Shown: positions 1-8,353 of the stretch, piece after piece
Layout of the letters: each line of letters begins with the position of its first letter
Numbering within the stretch: position 1 is the stretch's first letter
NCBI RefSeq assembly: GCF_001426745.1
Contig: NZ_LMFI01000010.1
Location: forward strand, 849,722 to 913,721
Direction: 5' to 3'
Source: Nocardioides sp. Root140
GTDB taxonomy: Bacteria > Actinomycetota > Actinomycetes > Propionibacteriales > Nocardioidaceae
DNA: 64,000 bases
The notes under the pieces: model-generated
The model's database searches: none
Seen by the model: only the letters and a program-made list of their open reading frames with translations
Told to the model about the DNA's origin: nothing
Program-made: the position numbers and the translations under genes

Positions 1-217
1 CGGTCTTGCGGATGTCGGAGGCCAGGTTGGCCAGGCCGAACTCGCCGAACCGGATGTTGTAGGTGATCACCCGCAGGCTGGTCGCAGCGGCACGAGCCTG
101 CTGGACGGGTGCGGCGGCCTGCGTGACCTCGGCCGGGGTGGCCGGAGCCGCTCCCAGCTGAAGCGGTACGACGAGTGCGGCGGCGACAGCGGCGCCGGCG
201 AAGGAACGAACGCGCAT
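1..217 (-). CDS. Secreted endonuclease/exonuclease/phosphatase-family protein, N-terminal part (3' end beyond window)
   Basis: Only the first 72 codons are present; the gene continues past the left edge. Starting at the ATG at 217 the protein opens with MRVRSF followed by an Ala-rich hydrophobic stretch and an AxA-like site, a Sec signal peptide. After a short linker comes LRVITYNIRFGEFG, the opening strand of the endonuclease/exonuclease/phosphatase (DNase I-like) fold, where the Asn is a metal/catalytic-site residue. It is therefore probably an exported phosphodiesterase or nuclease; the substrate cannot be told from this piece. A GGAG-like ribosome site precedes the ATG. Confidence 0.6.
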   Translation of the reverse strand, partial: MRVRSFAGAAVAAALVVPLQLGAAPATPAEVTQAAAPVQQARAAATSLRVITYNIRFGEFGLANLASDIRKT

Positions 218-347
218 GGGAGCTCCTCGAGAAGGGGTTCGGTGCATCTCGTCGTACCCGCTGCGGACCGGCGTACACACATATCGTCCCAACGGGCTCG
301 AGTGCTGAAGTGGTTCCCCGGGCAGCCACCTGAGCACTCGACTCCCG

Positions 348-1247
348 TCAGTGGGCCAGCAGCTGCTGCACGCAGGCGACTGCGGCCAGCTGACCTGCGG
401 CCGCGGCGGCCAGCACGGAGGCCATCGGCATCGGGAACGACGACCGATGGGCCAGGTCGCCGGCCGCGTGGACACCCGGGAGCGACGTACGCCCGAAGTC
501 GTCGACCGCGATGCAGCCGCTGTCCTGCAGGTCGAGGCCGAGCTGCTCGGCGAACGGGGCCGACTGCACGAGCCTGCCGGTGCCGACGAACAGTCCGGCG
601 ACGGTGAGGTCGTCGGCGCCGTCGAGCTCGACGCGCACCTCGTCGTCGGTGCGGGTCACGCCGAGCACGGGTTCCGCGTGCACGGTGGCGCCGAGGCTGT
701 CGAGCAGAGCGGCGTCATCGGCCGACAGCTCGGCACCCTCGGTGAAGACGGTCACCGACGACCCGATCGGGGCGAGCAGCCCGACCAGGTGGAGCACGGC
801 GGGCGGCCCGGCGAGCACGCCGATCGCGCGGCCGCTCAGCTCGTGGCCGTGACAGAACGGGCAGCCGTAGGCCAGCTCGCCCCAGATGTCGTCGAGGCCG
901 GGGGTGGCCGGCAGCTCGTCGCGGACGCCGGTGGCGAGGATGACCAGCCGGCTCTCGAGCACGCCGCCACCCGTGGTCACGACGAACCGCTCGCCGTCAC
1001 GGGCGACCGCGTCGACCGTCTCGTCGCGCACCTCCACGGTGTCGTACGCCGACAGCTCGGCGCGCGCCTGCTCGCGGAACTTCTCGGGCGGCGTTCCGTC
1101 GTTGGTGACGAAGTTGTGCATGTGGGAGACCCGGCCGTTGCGGTAGGAGCCGGAGTCGAGGAGCAGCACGGACTTGTGCATGCGGCCCAGGGTCAGGGCG
1201 GCCTGCAGGCCGGCGGGTCCGCCGCCGACAACGATCACGTCATACAT
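348..1247 (-). CDS. Thioredoxin reductase-like NAD(P)/FAD-dependent oxidoreductase
   Basis: A 299-residue flavoprotein of the thioredoxin-reductase fold. It has an N-terminal FAD motif (VVGGGPAG at about residue 6), a CPFC redox pair near residues 129-132 where thioredoxin reductases carry CxxC, and a C-terminal HAAGD FAD-binding motif. It probably transfers electrons from NADPH to a disulfide or small acceptor. The ATG at 1247 is chosen because AGAAAGG lies just upstream; an in-frame TTG at 1280 would start inside the promoter. It is divergent from a MerR regulator and shares a palindromic operator with it, so it is the likely target of that regulator. Confidence 0.85.
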   Translation of the reverse strand: MYDVIVVGGGPAGLQAALTLGRMHKSVLLLDSGSYRNGRVSHMHNFVTNDGTPPEKFREQARAELSAYDTVEVRDETVDAVARDGERFVVTTGGGVLESRLVILATGVRDELPATPGLDDIWGELAYGCPFCHGHELSGRAIGVLAGPPAVLHLVGLLAPIGSSVTVFTEGAELSADDAALLDSLGATVHAEPVLGVTRTDDEVRVELDGADDLTVAGLFVGTGRLVQSAPFAEQLGLDLQDSGCIAVDDFGRTSLPGVHAAGDLAHRSSFPMPMASVLAAAAAGQLAAVACVQQLLAH

Positions 1248-1279
1248 GGTGTGGGTGCCTTTCTCTTGACGATGCACCA

Positions 1280-1310
1280 AGCCTGTGACTTCATGTCAAC
1301 ATGAAGTCAA
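1280..1310 (-). promoter_or_regulatory. MerR-type promoter with 19-bp spacer and 24-bp palindromic operator
   Basis: On the minus strand TTGACT (1305-1310) and CAGGCT (1280-1285) are separated by exactly 19 bp. That over-long spacer is typical of promoters twisted open by MerR-family activators. The spacer is filled by a perfect 11-bp inverted repeat, TGACTTCATGT (1286-1296) and ACATGAAGTCA (1299-1309), with a 2-nt centre. The ATG of the regulator gene (1301) lies inside the right arm, so binding would also repress or autoregulate the regulator. Confidence 0.75.
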
Positions 1311-1711
1311 GCCCTCACTCGAACGGACCCTGGTCCGTCGGCCAGGTCGCCGAACGGTTCGACCTCCCGACCAACGTGCTCCGGCACTGGGAGACGGTCG
1401 GCCTGCTCACCCCCGAACGCGATTCGGCGGACCGGCGTCGCTACGGCCGGGAGGACGTCGTACGCATCGCGGTGATCCAGCGCAGCAAGTCCGCCGGCAT
1501 GAGCCTCGAGCAGATCTCGACCCTCCTCGACAGCGAGACACCCGACCGGCACAAGGTGCTCGAAGGGCACATCGCCGACATCGACCGGACCATCGAGGAG
1601 ATGCAGATCTCGCGCGCCATGACCGAGCACGCGCTGCGCTGCCAGGCCCACGACATCGCCCAGTGCCCGCGCTTTCGTAGCCACATCGACGACCTGCTGG
1701 CAGGGTTCTGA
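1301..1711 (+). CDS. MerR family transcriptional regulator
   Basis: A 136-residue regulator with the MerR winged-helix domain: WSVGQVAERFDLPTNVLRHWE (recognition helix-turn-helix), then the wing residues DRRRYG and a long dimerisation helix of about residues 75-115. Cysteines occur only at two positions near the C-terminus (RCQAHDIAQCP), so metal or redox sensing is possible but unproven. The gene starts within its own palindromic operator and lies divergent from the flavin oxidoreductase. Its stop is 2 nt from the monooxygenase gene at 1714, suggesting co-transcription. Confidence 0.88.
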   Translation: MKSSPHSNGPWSVGQVAERFDLPTNVLRHWETVGLLTPERDSADRRRYGREDVVRIAVIQRSKSAGMSLEQISTLLDSETPDRHKVLEGHIADIDRTIEEMQISRAMTEHALRCQAHDIAQCPRFRSHIDDLLAGF

Positions 1712-1713
1712 CC

Positions 1714-3192
1714 ATGACCCGCACACGTGAAGCGATCGTCGTCGGCGCCGGCCTGGGTGGCATCGGCATCGCCATCCAGCTCAAGCGCCTGGGCATCGAG
1801 GACTTCGAGATCCTCGAGCGCAACGACGACCTGGGCGGCACCTGGCACGTCAACCACTACCCCGGCCTGGCCGTCGACATCCCCTCGGTGACCTACTCGT
1901 TCTCCTTCGAGCCCAACCCGCACTGGTCGCGGTGGTACGCACCCGGTGCGGAGCTGAAGAAGTACTGCGAGCACGTCGCCGAGAAGTACGACGTACGCCG
2001 GCACATGCGCTTCGACACCGGCGTCGAGAGCGCGCGCTGGGACGACGACTCGGGTGAGTGGCACGTTCAGCTGGCCGACGGCAGCACCGAGCGTTCGACG
2101 TACCTCATCGTGGCGACGGGCTTCCTGTCCCAGCCGAAGGTGCCCGACATCGAGGGCATCGAGACGTTCACCGGCAAGGTCATCCACAGCACCGAGTGGG
2201 ACCACGACTACGACTTCACCGGCAAGCGGGCCGGGCTGATCGGCACCGGCGCGACCGGCGTGCAGCTGATTCCCGAGGTGGCCGAGCGGGCCGCCGAGCT
2301 GACCGTCTACCAGCGCACCGCGATCTGGGTGACACCCAAGCTCGACTTCGCGATGCCCGGCCTGGCCAGGCGCGCCTTCGGTGCGGTTCCCCTGACCCAG
2401 CGGGCGGCGCGGCTGTGGAACTCCACCGTGCTCGAGGCGCTGCTCGCCGGGGTGGTCAACTTCCGCCGCCTCAGGCCTGCGGTGAAGGCGGCCGAGCGGA
2501 TCGGGCGGCGACACCTGGCCCGCAGCATCAGCGACCCCGAGCTGCGCCGCAGGCTGACACCCGACTACGACTTCGGGTGCAAGCGGCCGACGTTCTCCAA
2601 CTCCTACTACCCGACGTTCAACAAGCCGCACGTGCACCTGGAGACCGGCGGCATCGCCCGCGTCGACGGCGACTCGATCATCACCGAGGACGGCACCCGC
2701 ACCGAGATCGACGTGCTGGTGCTGGCCACCGGCTTCAGCCTCTGGCAGACGAACTTCCCGGCGTTCGAGGTGATCGGGCGTGACGGGGTGAACCTCGGCA
2801 AGCACTGGCGCAACACCAGGTTCGCGTCCTACCAAGGCATCACGGTGGCGAAGTTCCCCAACTACCTGCACCTCGCGGCGCCGTACTCCTATGCGGGCCT
2901 GTCGTTCTTCACCACGATCGAGGCCCAGATGAAGCACGTCGACCGGCTCTTCGGCGAGCTGCGACGTCGTCAGGCGACCCGCTTCGAGGTGACCGAGTCC
3001 GCCGCCGACGCGTTCACCGACAGGATGCAGCGTCGCATCGACGACTCCGTCTGGACGCTGGGCGACTGCGCCACCTCGCGCAGCTACTACTTCAACGAGC
3101 AGGGCGAGGCGACTCTGGCCCGGCCGACCACGACCTGGCAGAACCACCGCGAGCAGGAGACGTTCCCTCTCGACGACTACGACTACGCCTGA
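1714..3192 (+). CDS. Flavin-containing / Baeyer-Villiger-type monooxygenase
   Basis: A 492-residue FAD- and NADPH-dependent monooxygenase. It has two Rossmann motifs, GAGLGGIG near residue 11 and GTGATG near residue 178. Between them is FTGKVIHSTEWD at about 152-163, matching the Baeyer-Villiger fingerprint FxGxxxHxxxW(P/D). Such enzymes insert oxygen next to a ketone or oxidise soft heteroatoms; the substrate is unknown. It follows the MerR gene with a 2-nt gap and is probably in the same transcript. Its stop lies at the edge of an inverted repeat shared with the convergent glycosidase gene. Confidence 0.85.
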   Translation: MTRTREAIVVGAGLGGIGIAIQLKRLGIEDFEILERNDDLGGTWHVNHYPGLAVDIPSVTYSFSFEPNPHWSRWYAPGAELKKYCEHVAEKYDVRRHMRFDTGVESARWDDDSGEWHVQLADGSTERSTYLIVATGFLSQPKVPDIEGIETFTGKVIHSTEWDHDYDFTGKRAGLIGTGATGVQLIPEVAERAAELTVYQRTAIWVTPKLDFAMPGLARRAFGAVPLTQRAARLWNSTVLEALLAGVVNFRRLRPAVKAAERIGRRHLARSISDPELRRRLTPDYDFGCKRPTFSNSYYPTFNKPHVHLETGGIARVDGDSIITEDGTRTEIDVLVLATGFSLWQTNFPAFEVIGRDGVNLGKHWRNTRFASYQGITVAKFPNYLHLAAPYSYAGLSFFTTIEAQMKHVDRLFGELRRRQATRFEVTESAADAFTDRMQRRIDDSVWTLGDCATSRSYYFNEQGEATLARPTTTWQNHREQETFPLDDYDYA

Positions 3193-3238
3193 CCGGCGCC
3201 GTCACACCCTAGGGATACCGCCGGTCAGCGAACGGGAC
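3189..3238. terminator. Inverted repeat between convergent genes, possible bidirectional terminator
   Basis: Perfect 10-bp arms, CTGACCGGCG (3189-3198) and CGCCGGTCAG (3229-3238), enclose a 30-nt loop between two convergent genes and overlap both gene ends. There is no T-run, so intrinsic termination is uncertain. Confidence 0.4.
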
Positions 3239-6200
3239 GATCTTCGCCTGGCTCGGACCGAACTTGAGGTATTCGATGTTGTAGCCCCACCACCCCTCCG
3301 CGTTGCGGGTTTCCCTGGGCCCGACTCCTCGGTCGAGCTGCACGTTGGCGAGGGCCGAGTTGTAGTCGATGACGATCTCGTTGTCGCCATCGACCAGATA
3401 TTCACTGATGTCCGCGACGGGGTCCATCCAGTTCACACCGCCAGTGAACTGGTTCTCGCCCACCAACGGGACCTGCCGTCCGGTGCCGTCGTCGATGGTC
3501 GACTTGCCGACTCCGCCGACGTCTCGCTTCACCTTCGTGGGGTTGGTGCTGACACGTCCGCCGACCTTGCGACCGTTGATCCAGACGTCCATGCTCTCCT
3601 CGAGCGAGTCACCGAAGTCGAGGTAGGCACCGCTGGCCGCATCCGCGTCCCAGTCGAATGTGGCCTCGTAGTGGCCGGTTCCTGAGACCGCCTTGCCCAC
3701 CTCGGGAATGTCGTTCCAGGTCTTCAAGGTGTCCAACTCCACATTGATCGGGGTGGTGACCGTCGAGGTCTTCCGGTTGGTCGTCGTCACGCCGTCGACG
3801 GTCTCGGTGCGGACCAGGTCGCCGACGGTGGGGCTCGGTCTCCACGAGTTCACGGTGAGGTCCCAGTCGGTGATGTCGTAGGAATCCGGGACGATCACGG
3901 TGTCGCGATAGGTCTTGCCGTTGCTGAGCTCCGTGGTGACCTCGCCGCTCTTCGTTGCCCGCACAGTCACGCCCTTCGCAACGGCGTACGACGAGTCCGC
4001 GTCAGTGGAGACGATGTGGAGCTTCTCCTTGCTGACCTTCTCGAAGGCCATCAGGGCGATGTTGTTGTAGTCGAGGTCGACCGGAACGACAGTCTTGCCG
4101 TCCTGCCAGCGATACCCGGCCAACTCGGTGGCCTCGCCCGTCCACGCGTCGATCGTGTAGGGAACGAACGTGCCCTGCATCTCGATGTCGGTCTTGATGT
4201 TGGTGCCGGGGTTGGGAGAGTCCCGCACCTCGGGACGCAGACTCTTGTCCCGGTAGGAACCGTCGTCGTAGTTGTAGACATACAGATACCGGTTGCCCTC
4301 CTTGTCCTCGCGCGTCTGGCTGAGCAGCTGCTCATTGGGCTCCGAATATCCCGCGTACGGCGAGACACCGAGCTCCTGCAACTTCTCGAGGACGTTGTCG
4401 CTGTAGCCGCCGGGAGTGGTGCTGAAGTAGTCGATGTCGTCGTCGACCGTCGCCTGCCTGACCGTCGGCAGCTCCAACATCTCGTCCATGACCTTTTTCA
4501 GGGCGCGGTCCAAGCCATCGTTGAACGGCGTCCGCGATGCGGCGTCATCAAGGACGACGACCTTGAGACCCCTCTTGGCCCAGTTGAGCAGCCGCCTGGC
4601 CCCGTCCATGTCGAGCCAGTCCTGATAGAGCACGACGGCCTTGTAGCCGGCCTTCTCGATGGTCTTGGTCCGCTGATCGAAGTGGACGTCGTCGTCGAAC
4701 AGGAACCTCGGGCTGAAGTAGTCATAGGTGTAGCCGTTGTCCTGCAGTTCCGTCGAGCGATAGTGGATGCCTTGGTGCGCACGCTGCCAGTTCATCGCCT
4801 GGTTGTTGCTCCCGGTGCCTCCACCAAATGCCAAGCCGTGAACGAACTTCTGCGTCACGAAACCGACGTCGGCGCGAGACTTGCCCGTCTGCATGAGCTG
4901 CTGGACGCGCCCAAGGTGCGCATTGAGCTCGTCGTAGTTCGCCGACGACGGCGCCCGTGTCGACACCAGGGTGAAGTCGCCACGAGTCACGTAGCCCGGC
5001 CACTGGTAGTTGCCGTACCCGAAACCGGAAGTCCAGATGTGCCAGATGGTCCGCTGCATGCCAGCGGCGAACTGCGAGTAGGCATCCTCGAGACGCAGCT
5101 GATGCGTGCCGTTCCACGCGAACTGCAGGGCAGTGGTCTCCGACGAGAGCACCTTGTTCTCCAACTTGGCGCCGCCCGTCCAATAGCGGAACATGTCGAC
5201 CTGGTTGTACTGGTTCCGGTTCTCAGCCTCGGGATAGTCCACATCCATCGCCGGCTCTGACATCTCGATCGGCTGGCCGTACGAGATCTGCGCTCGGGTC
5301 TCGATGCCCACCGAGTTCAGCCACTCCTTCATGGGCTGCAGCATCCGCTCGCGGTAGAGCTGGGTCATGACGTCCTGCCAGTCGTTGATGATCCGCTGGC
5401 GGCGGTCTTCGTCGCCGTCCAGCTTGTAGGTTCCAGCGGTCGCGACCCGGTGGTAGGGGTTGCTCCAGACATTGCCCACACCGTTGACGAGGAACAGGTA
5501 GGGCGTGATGTCGTAACCCTTACGTTCCTTGAACTCCGCGGCCATGTCCTCGGCCCACCAGGTGAACCCGTCGCCCGTGCTCATCTCGAGCGAGTCCATG
5601 AACAGCTGCACGTCGCCGTCCAGGATCTTGCGCCGCAGTGCGGGGTCGGCGAGATAGGGCTCTTCCCAGAACCTCCGCAGGGCATCCACCCCTCGCTCGT
5701 CGAAGTAGTTGGTGGCATAACTGGGCTCCGCGGACGGGCTGGAGGACTGGTAGGTCCCCTGGGTCCACAGGCCGAAGACCCGGTAGGTGCCGTCGGGGGG
5801 AGCGGTCCAGTCGAGATTCTGCGTCCACACATCGGCGCCCTGGGTGAGCTCGGGCACCAGGTCGATGAAGCTGTCCGGGTCGACAGTGTTTCCGTTCACG
5901 ACCTTGTATGCGTAGGCACTGACGAACGTGGCGCCGGCCTTTCGCGCGTTCTGCCCCGGCGCCGGTAGCGCCGTCAACTTCTGGCCGGGGGCGACCGTGC
6001 CGGTTCCGAGGGTCAGGTTCTGCATGGCCGACTGGCTGGCCGGGTCCATCCCGGGCACGTTCGAGGTTGACCAGTTCGTGCCGGACGTGAGGTAGACACC
6101 CATGCCCAGGTCGAGGAGCTTGTTCATCATCAAGTTCCACTTGTGGGTCCACATCTCGGTGCCGTACGCATACACGTCGTTCGGCGCGGCGGTGTCGTCC

Positions 6201-6544
6201 TGCATGCACAGTTCGACACCCCTGAACCCCGCGTCATAGAGGGCCTGGATCTCTTCGAGCAGGGTCTCGTCGGTGGCCGAGGCGTCGCCCAACCACCAGC
6301 GCACGTCGGTGCTGAACACCCGGTCAGGGTCGACGTACTTGCCCTCGAGTTGCTGCTCGAACGAACGGTCCCCGGCGGCTACCGAGGCACCCGCTGGTTG
6401 TCCACCATACGGCTGCGACACCGCCGCGGACGTTCGCTGCGGTTCCAGGGCGGTGGCAGTCAGGGGCGTCACCACCGTCAGCGCCAGTGCGGCGGCGAGG
6501 AGCCACCTGGACGCTGATGCCGGCCTCGTGTCGGGTGTCCTCAT
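3209..6544 (-). CDS. Secreted GH106-like glycoside hydrolase (putative alpha-L-rhamnosidase)
   Basis: A 1,111-residue exported enzyme. The N-terminus has basic residues and a hydrophobic core with an Ala-rich cleavage region, a Sec signal. The mature part begins with FSTDVRWWLGDAS and GFRGVELCMQDD, resembling the opening of the catalytic barrel in GH106 / GH101-related glycosidases. A beta-rich C-terminal part containing a jelly-roll-like carbohydrate-binding region follows. GH106 members remove alpha-L-rhamnose from pectin or glycans; the exact specificity here is inference. The gene looks lower in GC than its neighbours, suggesting acquisition. No transporter or sugar-catabolic gene lies next to it. 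The start is the ATG at 6544, although its ribosome site is weak. Confidence 0.7.
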   Translation of the reverse strand: MRTPDTRPASASRWLLAAALALTVVTPLTATALEPQRTSAAVSQPYGGQPAGASVAAGDRSFEQQLEGKYVDPDRVFSTDVRWWLGDASATDETLLEEIQALYDAGFRGVELCMQDDTAAPNDVYAYGTEMWTHKWNLMMNKLLDLGMGVYLTSGTNWSTSNVPGMDPASQSAMQNLTLGTGTVAPGQKLTALPAPGQNARKAGATFVSAYAYKVVNGNTVDPDSFIDLVPELTQGADVWTQNLDWTAPPDGTYRVFGLWTQGTYQSSSPSAEPSYATNYFDERGVDALRRFWEEPYLADPALRRKILDGDVQLFMDSLEMSTGDGFTWWAEDMAAEFKERKGYDITPYLFLVNGVGNVWSNPYHRVATAGTYKLDGDEDRRQRIINDWQDVMTQLYRERMLQPMKEWLNSVGIETRAQISYGQPIEMSEPAMDVDYPEAENRNQYNQVDMFRYWTGGAKLENKVLSSETTALQFAWNGTHQLRLEDAYSQFAAGMQRTIWHIWTSGFGYGNYQWPGYVTRGDFTLVSTRAPSSANYDELNAHLGRVQQLMQTGKSRADVGFVTQKFVHGLAFGGGTGSNNQAMNWQRAHQGIHYRSTELQDNGYTYDYFSPRFLFDDDVHFDQRTKTIEKAGYKAVVLYQDWLDMDGARRLLNWAKRGLKVVVLDDAASRTPFNDGLDRALKKVMDEMLELPTVRQATVDDDIDYFSTTPGGYSDNVLEKLQELGVSPYAGYSEPNEQLLSQTREDKEGNRYLYVYNYDDGSYRDKSLRPEVRDSPNPGTNIKTDIEMQGTFVPYTIDAWTGEATELAGYRWQDGKTVVPVDLDYNNIALMAFEKVSKEKLHIVSTDADSSYAVAKGVTVRATKSGEVTTELSNGKTYRDTVIVPDSYDITDWDLTVNSWRPSPTVGDLVRTETVDGVTTTNRKTSTVTTPINVELDTLKTWNDIPEVGKAVSGTGHYEATFDWDADAASGAYLDFGDSLEESMDVWINGRKVGGRVSTNPTKVKRDVGGVGKSTIDDGTGRQVPLVGENQFTGGVNWMDPVADISEYLVDGDNEIVIDYNSALANVQLDRGVGPRETRNAEGWWGYNIEYLKFGPSQAKIVPFADRRYP

Positions 6545-6585
6545 GATGGCTGACCACTGACCCTTCTTCTGCTGGTGGAATGTCT

Positions 6586-6599
6586 ACGAAATGATTCGT
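6586..6599. promoter_or_regulatory. Short inverted repeat upstream of the GH106-like gene (LacI-type operator candidate)
   Basis: ACGAA-N4-TTCGT lies 42 bp upstream of the glycosidase start. Read on the minus strand it resembles the TGAAACG...CGTTTCA type of LacI-family operator. No regulator gene is adjacent, so this is only a candidate. Confidence 0.35.
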
Positions 6600-6755
6600 T
6601 TCAATTCACCGGCACAGTAGGCACTGGTGGATGTCGACCACAAGCAGTTGGCCGACATCGGTCACCTACGTCGATCGTTTCAAGACCGACGACCACGCCT
6701 GACCCGGCGCCGTCACGGACAGGCGGAGGAGGAGGCCCGTGGCAGCGCCGGTCGG

Positions 6756-7307
6756 TCAGACGAGAACTTCCACCGGCGCGACCGACAGCGCGTGGCCGAA
6801 CCCGTCTATCACCGCGGTGAGGCCGGGGAGTGCCTCGCCGCTGATCGTGGTCACGCCGTCGCGGTCGGCCTCGATGAACGAGTCGACCACCAGGAACCCT
6901 TGTACGACGTGGCGGGCGCCCATCGACTGGAGCACCGGCCGCAGCGCGTAGTCGAGGGCGAGGGCGTGCGCCAGCGAGCCACCGGTGGCCAGCGGCAGCA
7001 CCACCTTGCCGGCCAGTGCGAACTGCGGGAGCAGGTCCAGCCAGGCCTTGAGCAGACCCGTGTAGGCCGCCTTGTAGACCGGCGTCGCGATCACCACGCC
7101 GTCCGCCCAGGCCAGCTGCGCGATCGACTCGGCGATCTCCGGGTCCTCGGTGTTGCCGGCCAGCAGGGCATCCGCCGGCAGGTCGAGGACGCGCAGGTCA
7201 CGAAGCTCGTGGCCGTCCTCCTCGACGGCAGCCGCGACGTGCGAGAGCAGCCGGGCCGACCGCGAGACCACCTTGGGTGAGCCGCTGACGGTGAGGATGC
7301 GGCTCAT
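6756..7307 (-). CDS. ssuE: NADPH-dependent FMN reductase (SsuE-like)
   Basis: A 183-residue flavodoxin-fold reductase that would supply reduced FMN to the flavin-dependent monooxygenase of the same operon. The N-terminal LTVSGSPKVVSRS is the FMN-phosphate loop (GSxxxxSxS) and ATPVYKAAYTGLLKAWLDLL is the characteristic SsuE segment. The start ATG at 7307 overlaps the stop of the aldo/keto reductase gene by 4 nt (ATGA), indicating translational coupling. It is the last gene of the leftward sulfonate operon. Confidence 0.88.
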   Translation of the reverse strand: MSRILTVSGSPKVVSRSARLLSHVAAAVEEDGHELRDLRVLDLPADALLAGNTEDPEIAESIAQLAWADGVVIATPVYKAAYTGLLKAWLDLLPQFALAGKVVLPLATGGSLAHALALDYALRPVLQSMGARHVVQGFLVVDSFIEADRDGVTTISGEALPGLTAVIDGFGHALSVAPVEVLV

Positions 7308-8353
7308 CGGGCTCCCCGCCCTTCCGGCCGGCGCCGCAAGGAGGCATCGGTGATCGCCGGGTGCTGCCAACCCTCGTCGGCCACGTTGTACGTCGTACCC
7401 GGCGGGACGATCTCGTCGATCCGGTCGAGGATGTCGTCGGTCAGCGTGATCTTGTCGGCGCCGAGCGCGGCCTCGAGGTGCTCGTGGGTGCGCGGTCCGA
7501 TGATCGCCGACGTGACCGCCGGGTGCTGCAGCACGAAGGCGAGTGCCAGGTGGATCAACGTCAGTCCGTTCTCCTCCGCCAGGTCGGTCAGGTCGAGCAC
7601 CGTCTCGAGCTTGCGGGCGTTGTCTGCCCGCGTCGGGTCGTGGCGGGCCGGCTGGCGACCGGCGCGCGTCGAGGTGGGTGCGGTGATCGCGTCGCGGTTG
7701 TAGCGGCCAGACAACCAGCCACCGGCCAGCGGGCTCCACGGCAGCACGCCCAGGCCGTACTGCTCGGCGACCGGCAGCACCTCGCGCTCGACGTGTCGCA
7801 CCAGCAGGGAGTACGGCGGCTGCTCGGTCACGGGACGTTCCCTGCCCCGGGCGTGTGCGACGTGCTGCGCCTCGACGATCTGGGACGGCTGGAAGGTCGA
7901 CGTACCGACGTAGCGGATCTTGCCCTGGTGCACGAGGTCGCTCAGCGCCCCGAGCGTCTCGTCGATGTCAGTGTCGGGCTCCGGGCGGTGCACCTGGTAG
8001 AGGTCGATCCAGTCCGTCTGCAGCCGGCGCAGGCTGTTCTCCACCTCACGGATGATCCAACGGCGCGAGTTGCCGAACTCGTTGACGTCCTCCCCCAGCC
8101 GGCCGTGGAACTTGGTGGCGAGGACGACGTTGTCGCGGCGACCCTTCAGCGCCTTGCCGACGATCTCCTCGGACTCGCCCTGGGAGTAGACGTCGGCGGT
8201 GTCGACGAGATTGATGCCCGAGTCCAGGGCCCGGTGGATGATCGCGATCGAGTCGTCGTGGTCGGGATTGCCGTGGCCGCCGAACATCATGGTTCCCAGC
8301 GTCAGCGGGCTGACCTTGAGGCCGGTGCGGCCCAGCGGTCGGTAGTCGGTCAT
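7304..8353 (-). CDS. Aldo/keto reductase
   Basis: A 349-residue NADPH-dependent aldo/keto reductase. The family signature is clear: LGRTGLKVSPLTLGTMMFG at the N-terminus, the catalytic Asp/Tyr segment in NLVDTADVYSQGESE, the Lys in VVLATKF, and the His in LYQVHRPEPDTD. The C-terminal TSAIIGPRTHEHLE is the cofactor-binding motif. In this operon it could reduce the aldehyde released by oxidative desulfonation, which is an inference from context. ATGA overlaps couple it to both neighbours. Confidence 0.87.
   Translation of the reverse strand: MTDYRPLGRTGLKVSPLTLGTMMFGGHGNPDHDDSIAIIHRALDSGINLVDTADVYSQGESEEIVGKALKGRRDNVVLATKFHGRLGEDVNEFGNSRRWIIREVENSLRRLQTDWIDLYQVHRPEPDTDIDETLGALSDLVHQGKIRYVGTSTFQPSQIVEAQHVAHARGRERPVTEQPPYSLLVRHVEREVLPVAEQYGLGVLPWSPLAGGWLSGRYNRDAITAPTSTRAGRQPARHDPTRADNARKLETVLDLTDLAEENGLTLIHLALAFVLQHPAVTSAIIGPRTHEHLEAALGADKITLTDDILDRIDEIVPPGTTYNVADEGWQHPAITDASLRRRPEGRGAR

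Noticed and set aside
1441-3147. 568-codon open frame antisense to the MerR and monooxygenase genes
   Set aside because: It covers two well-supported genes on the other strand and its translation has no recognisable motif; a GC-rich shadow frame.
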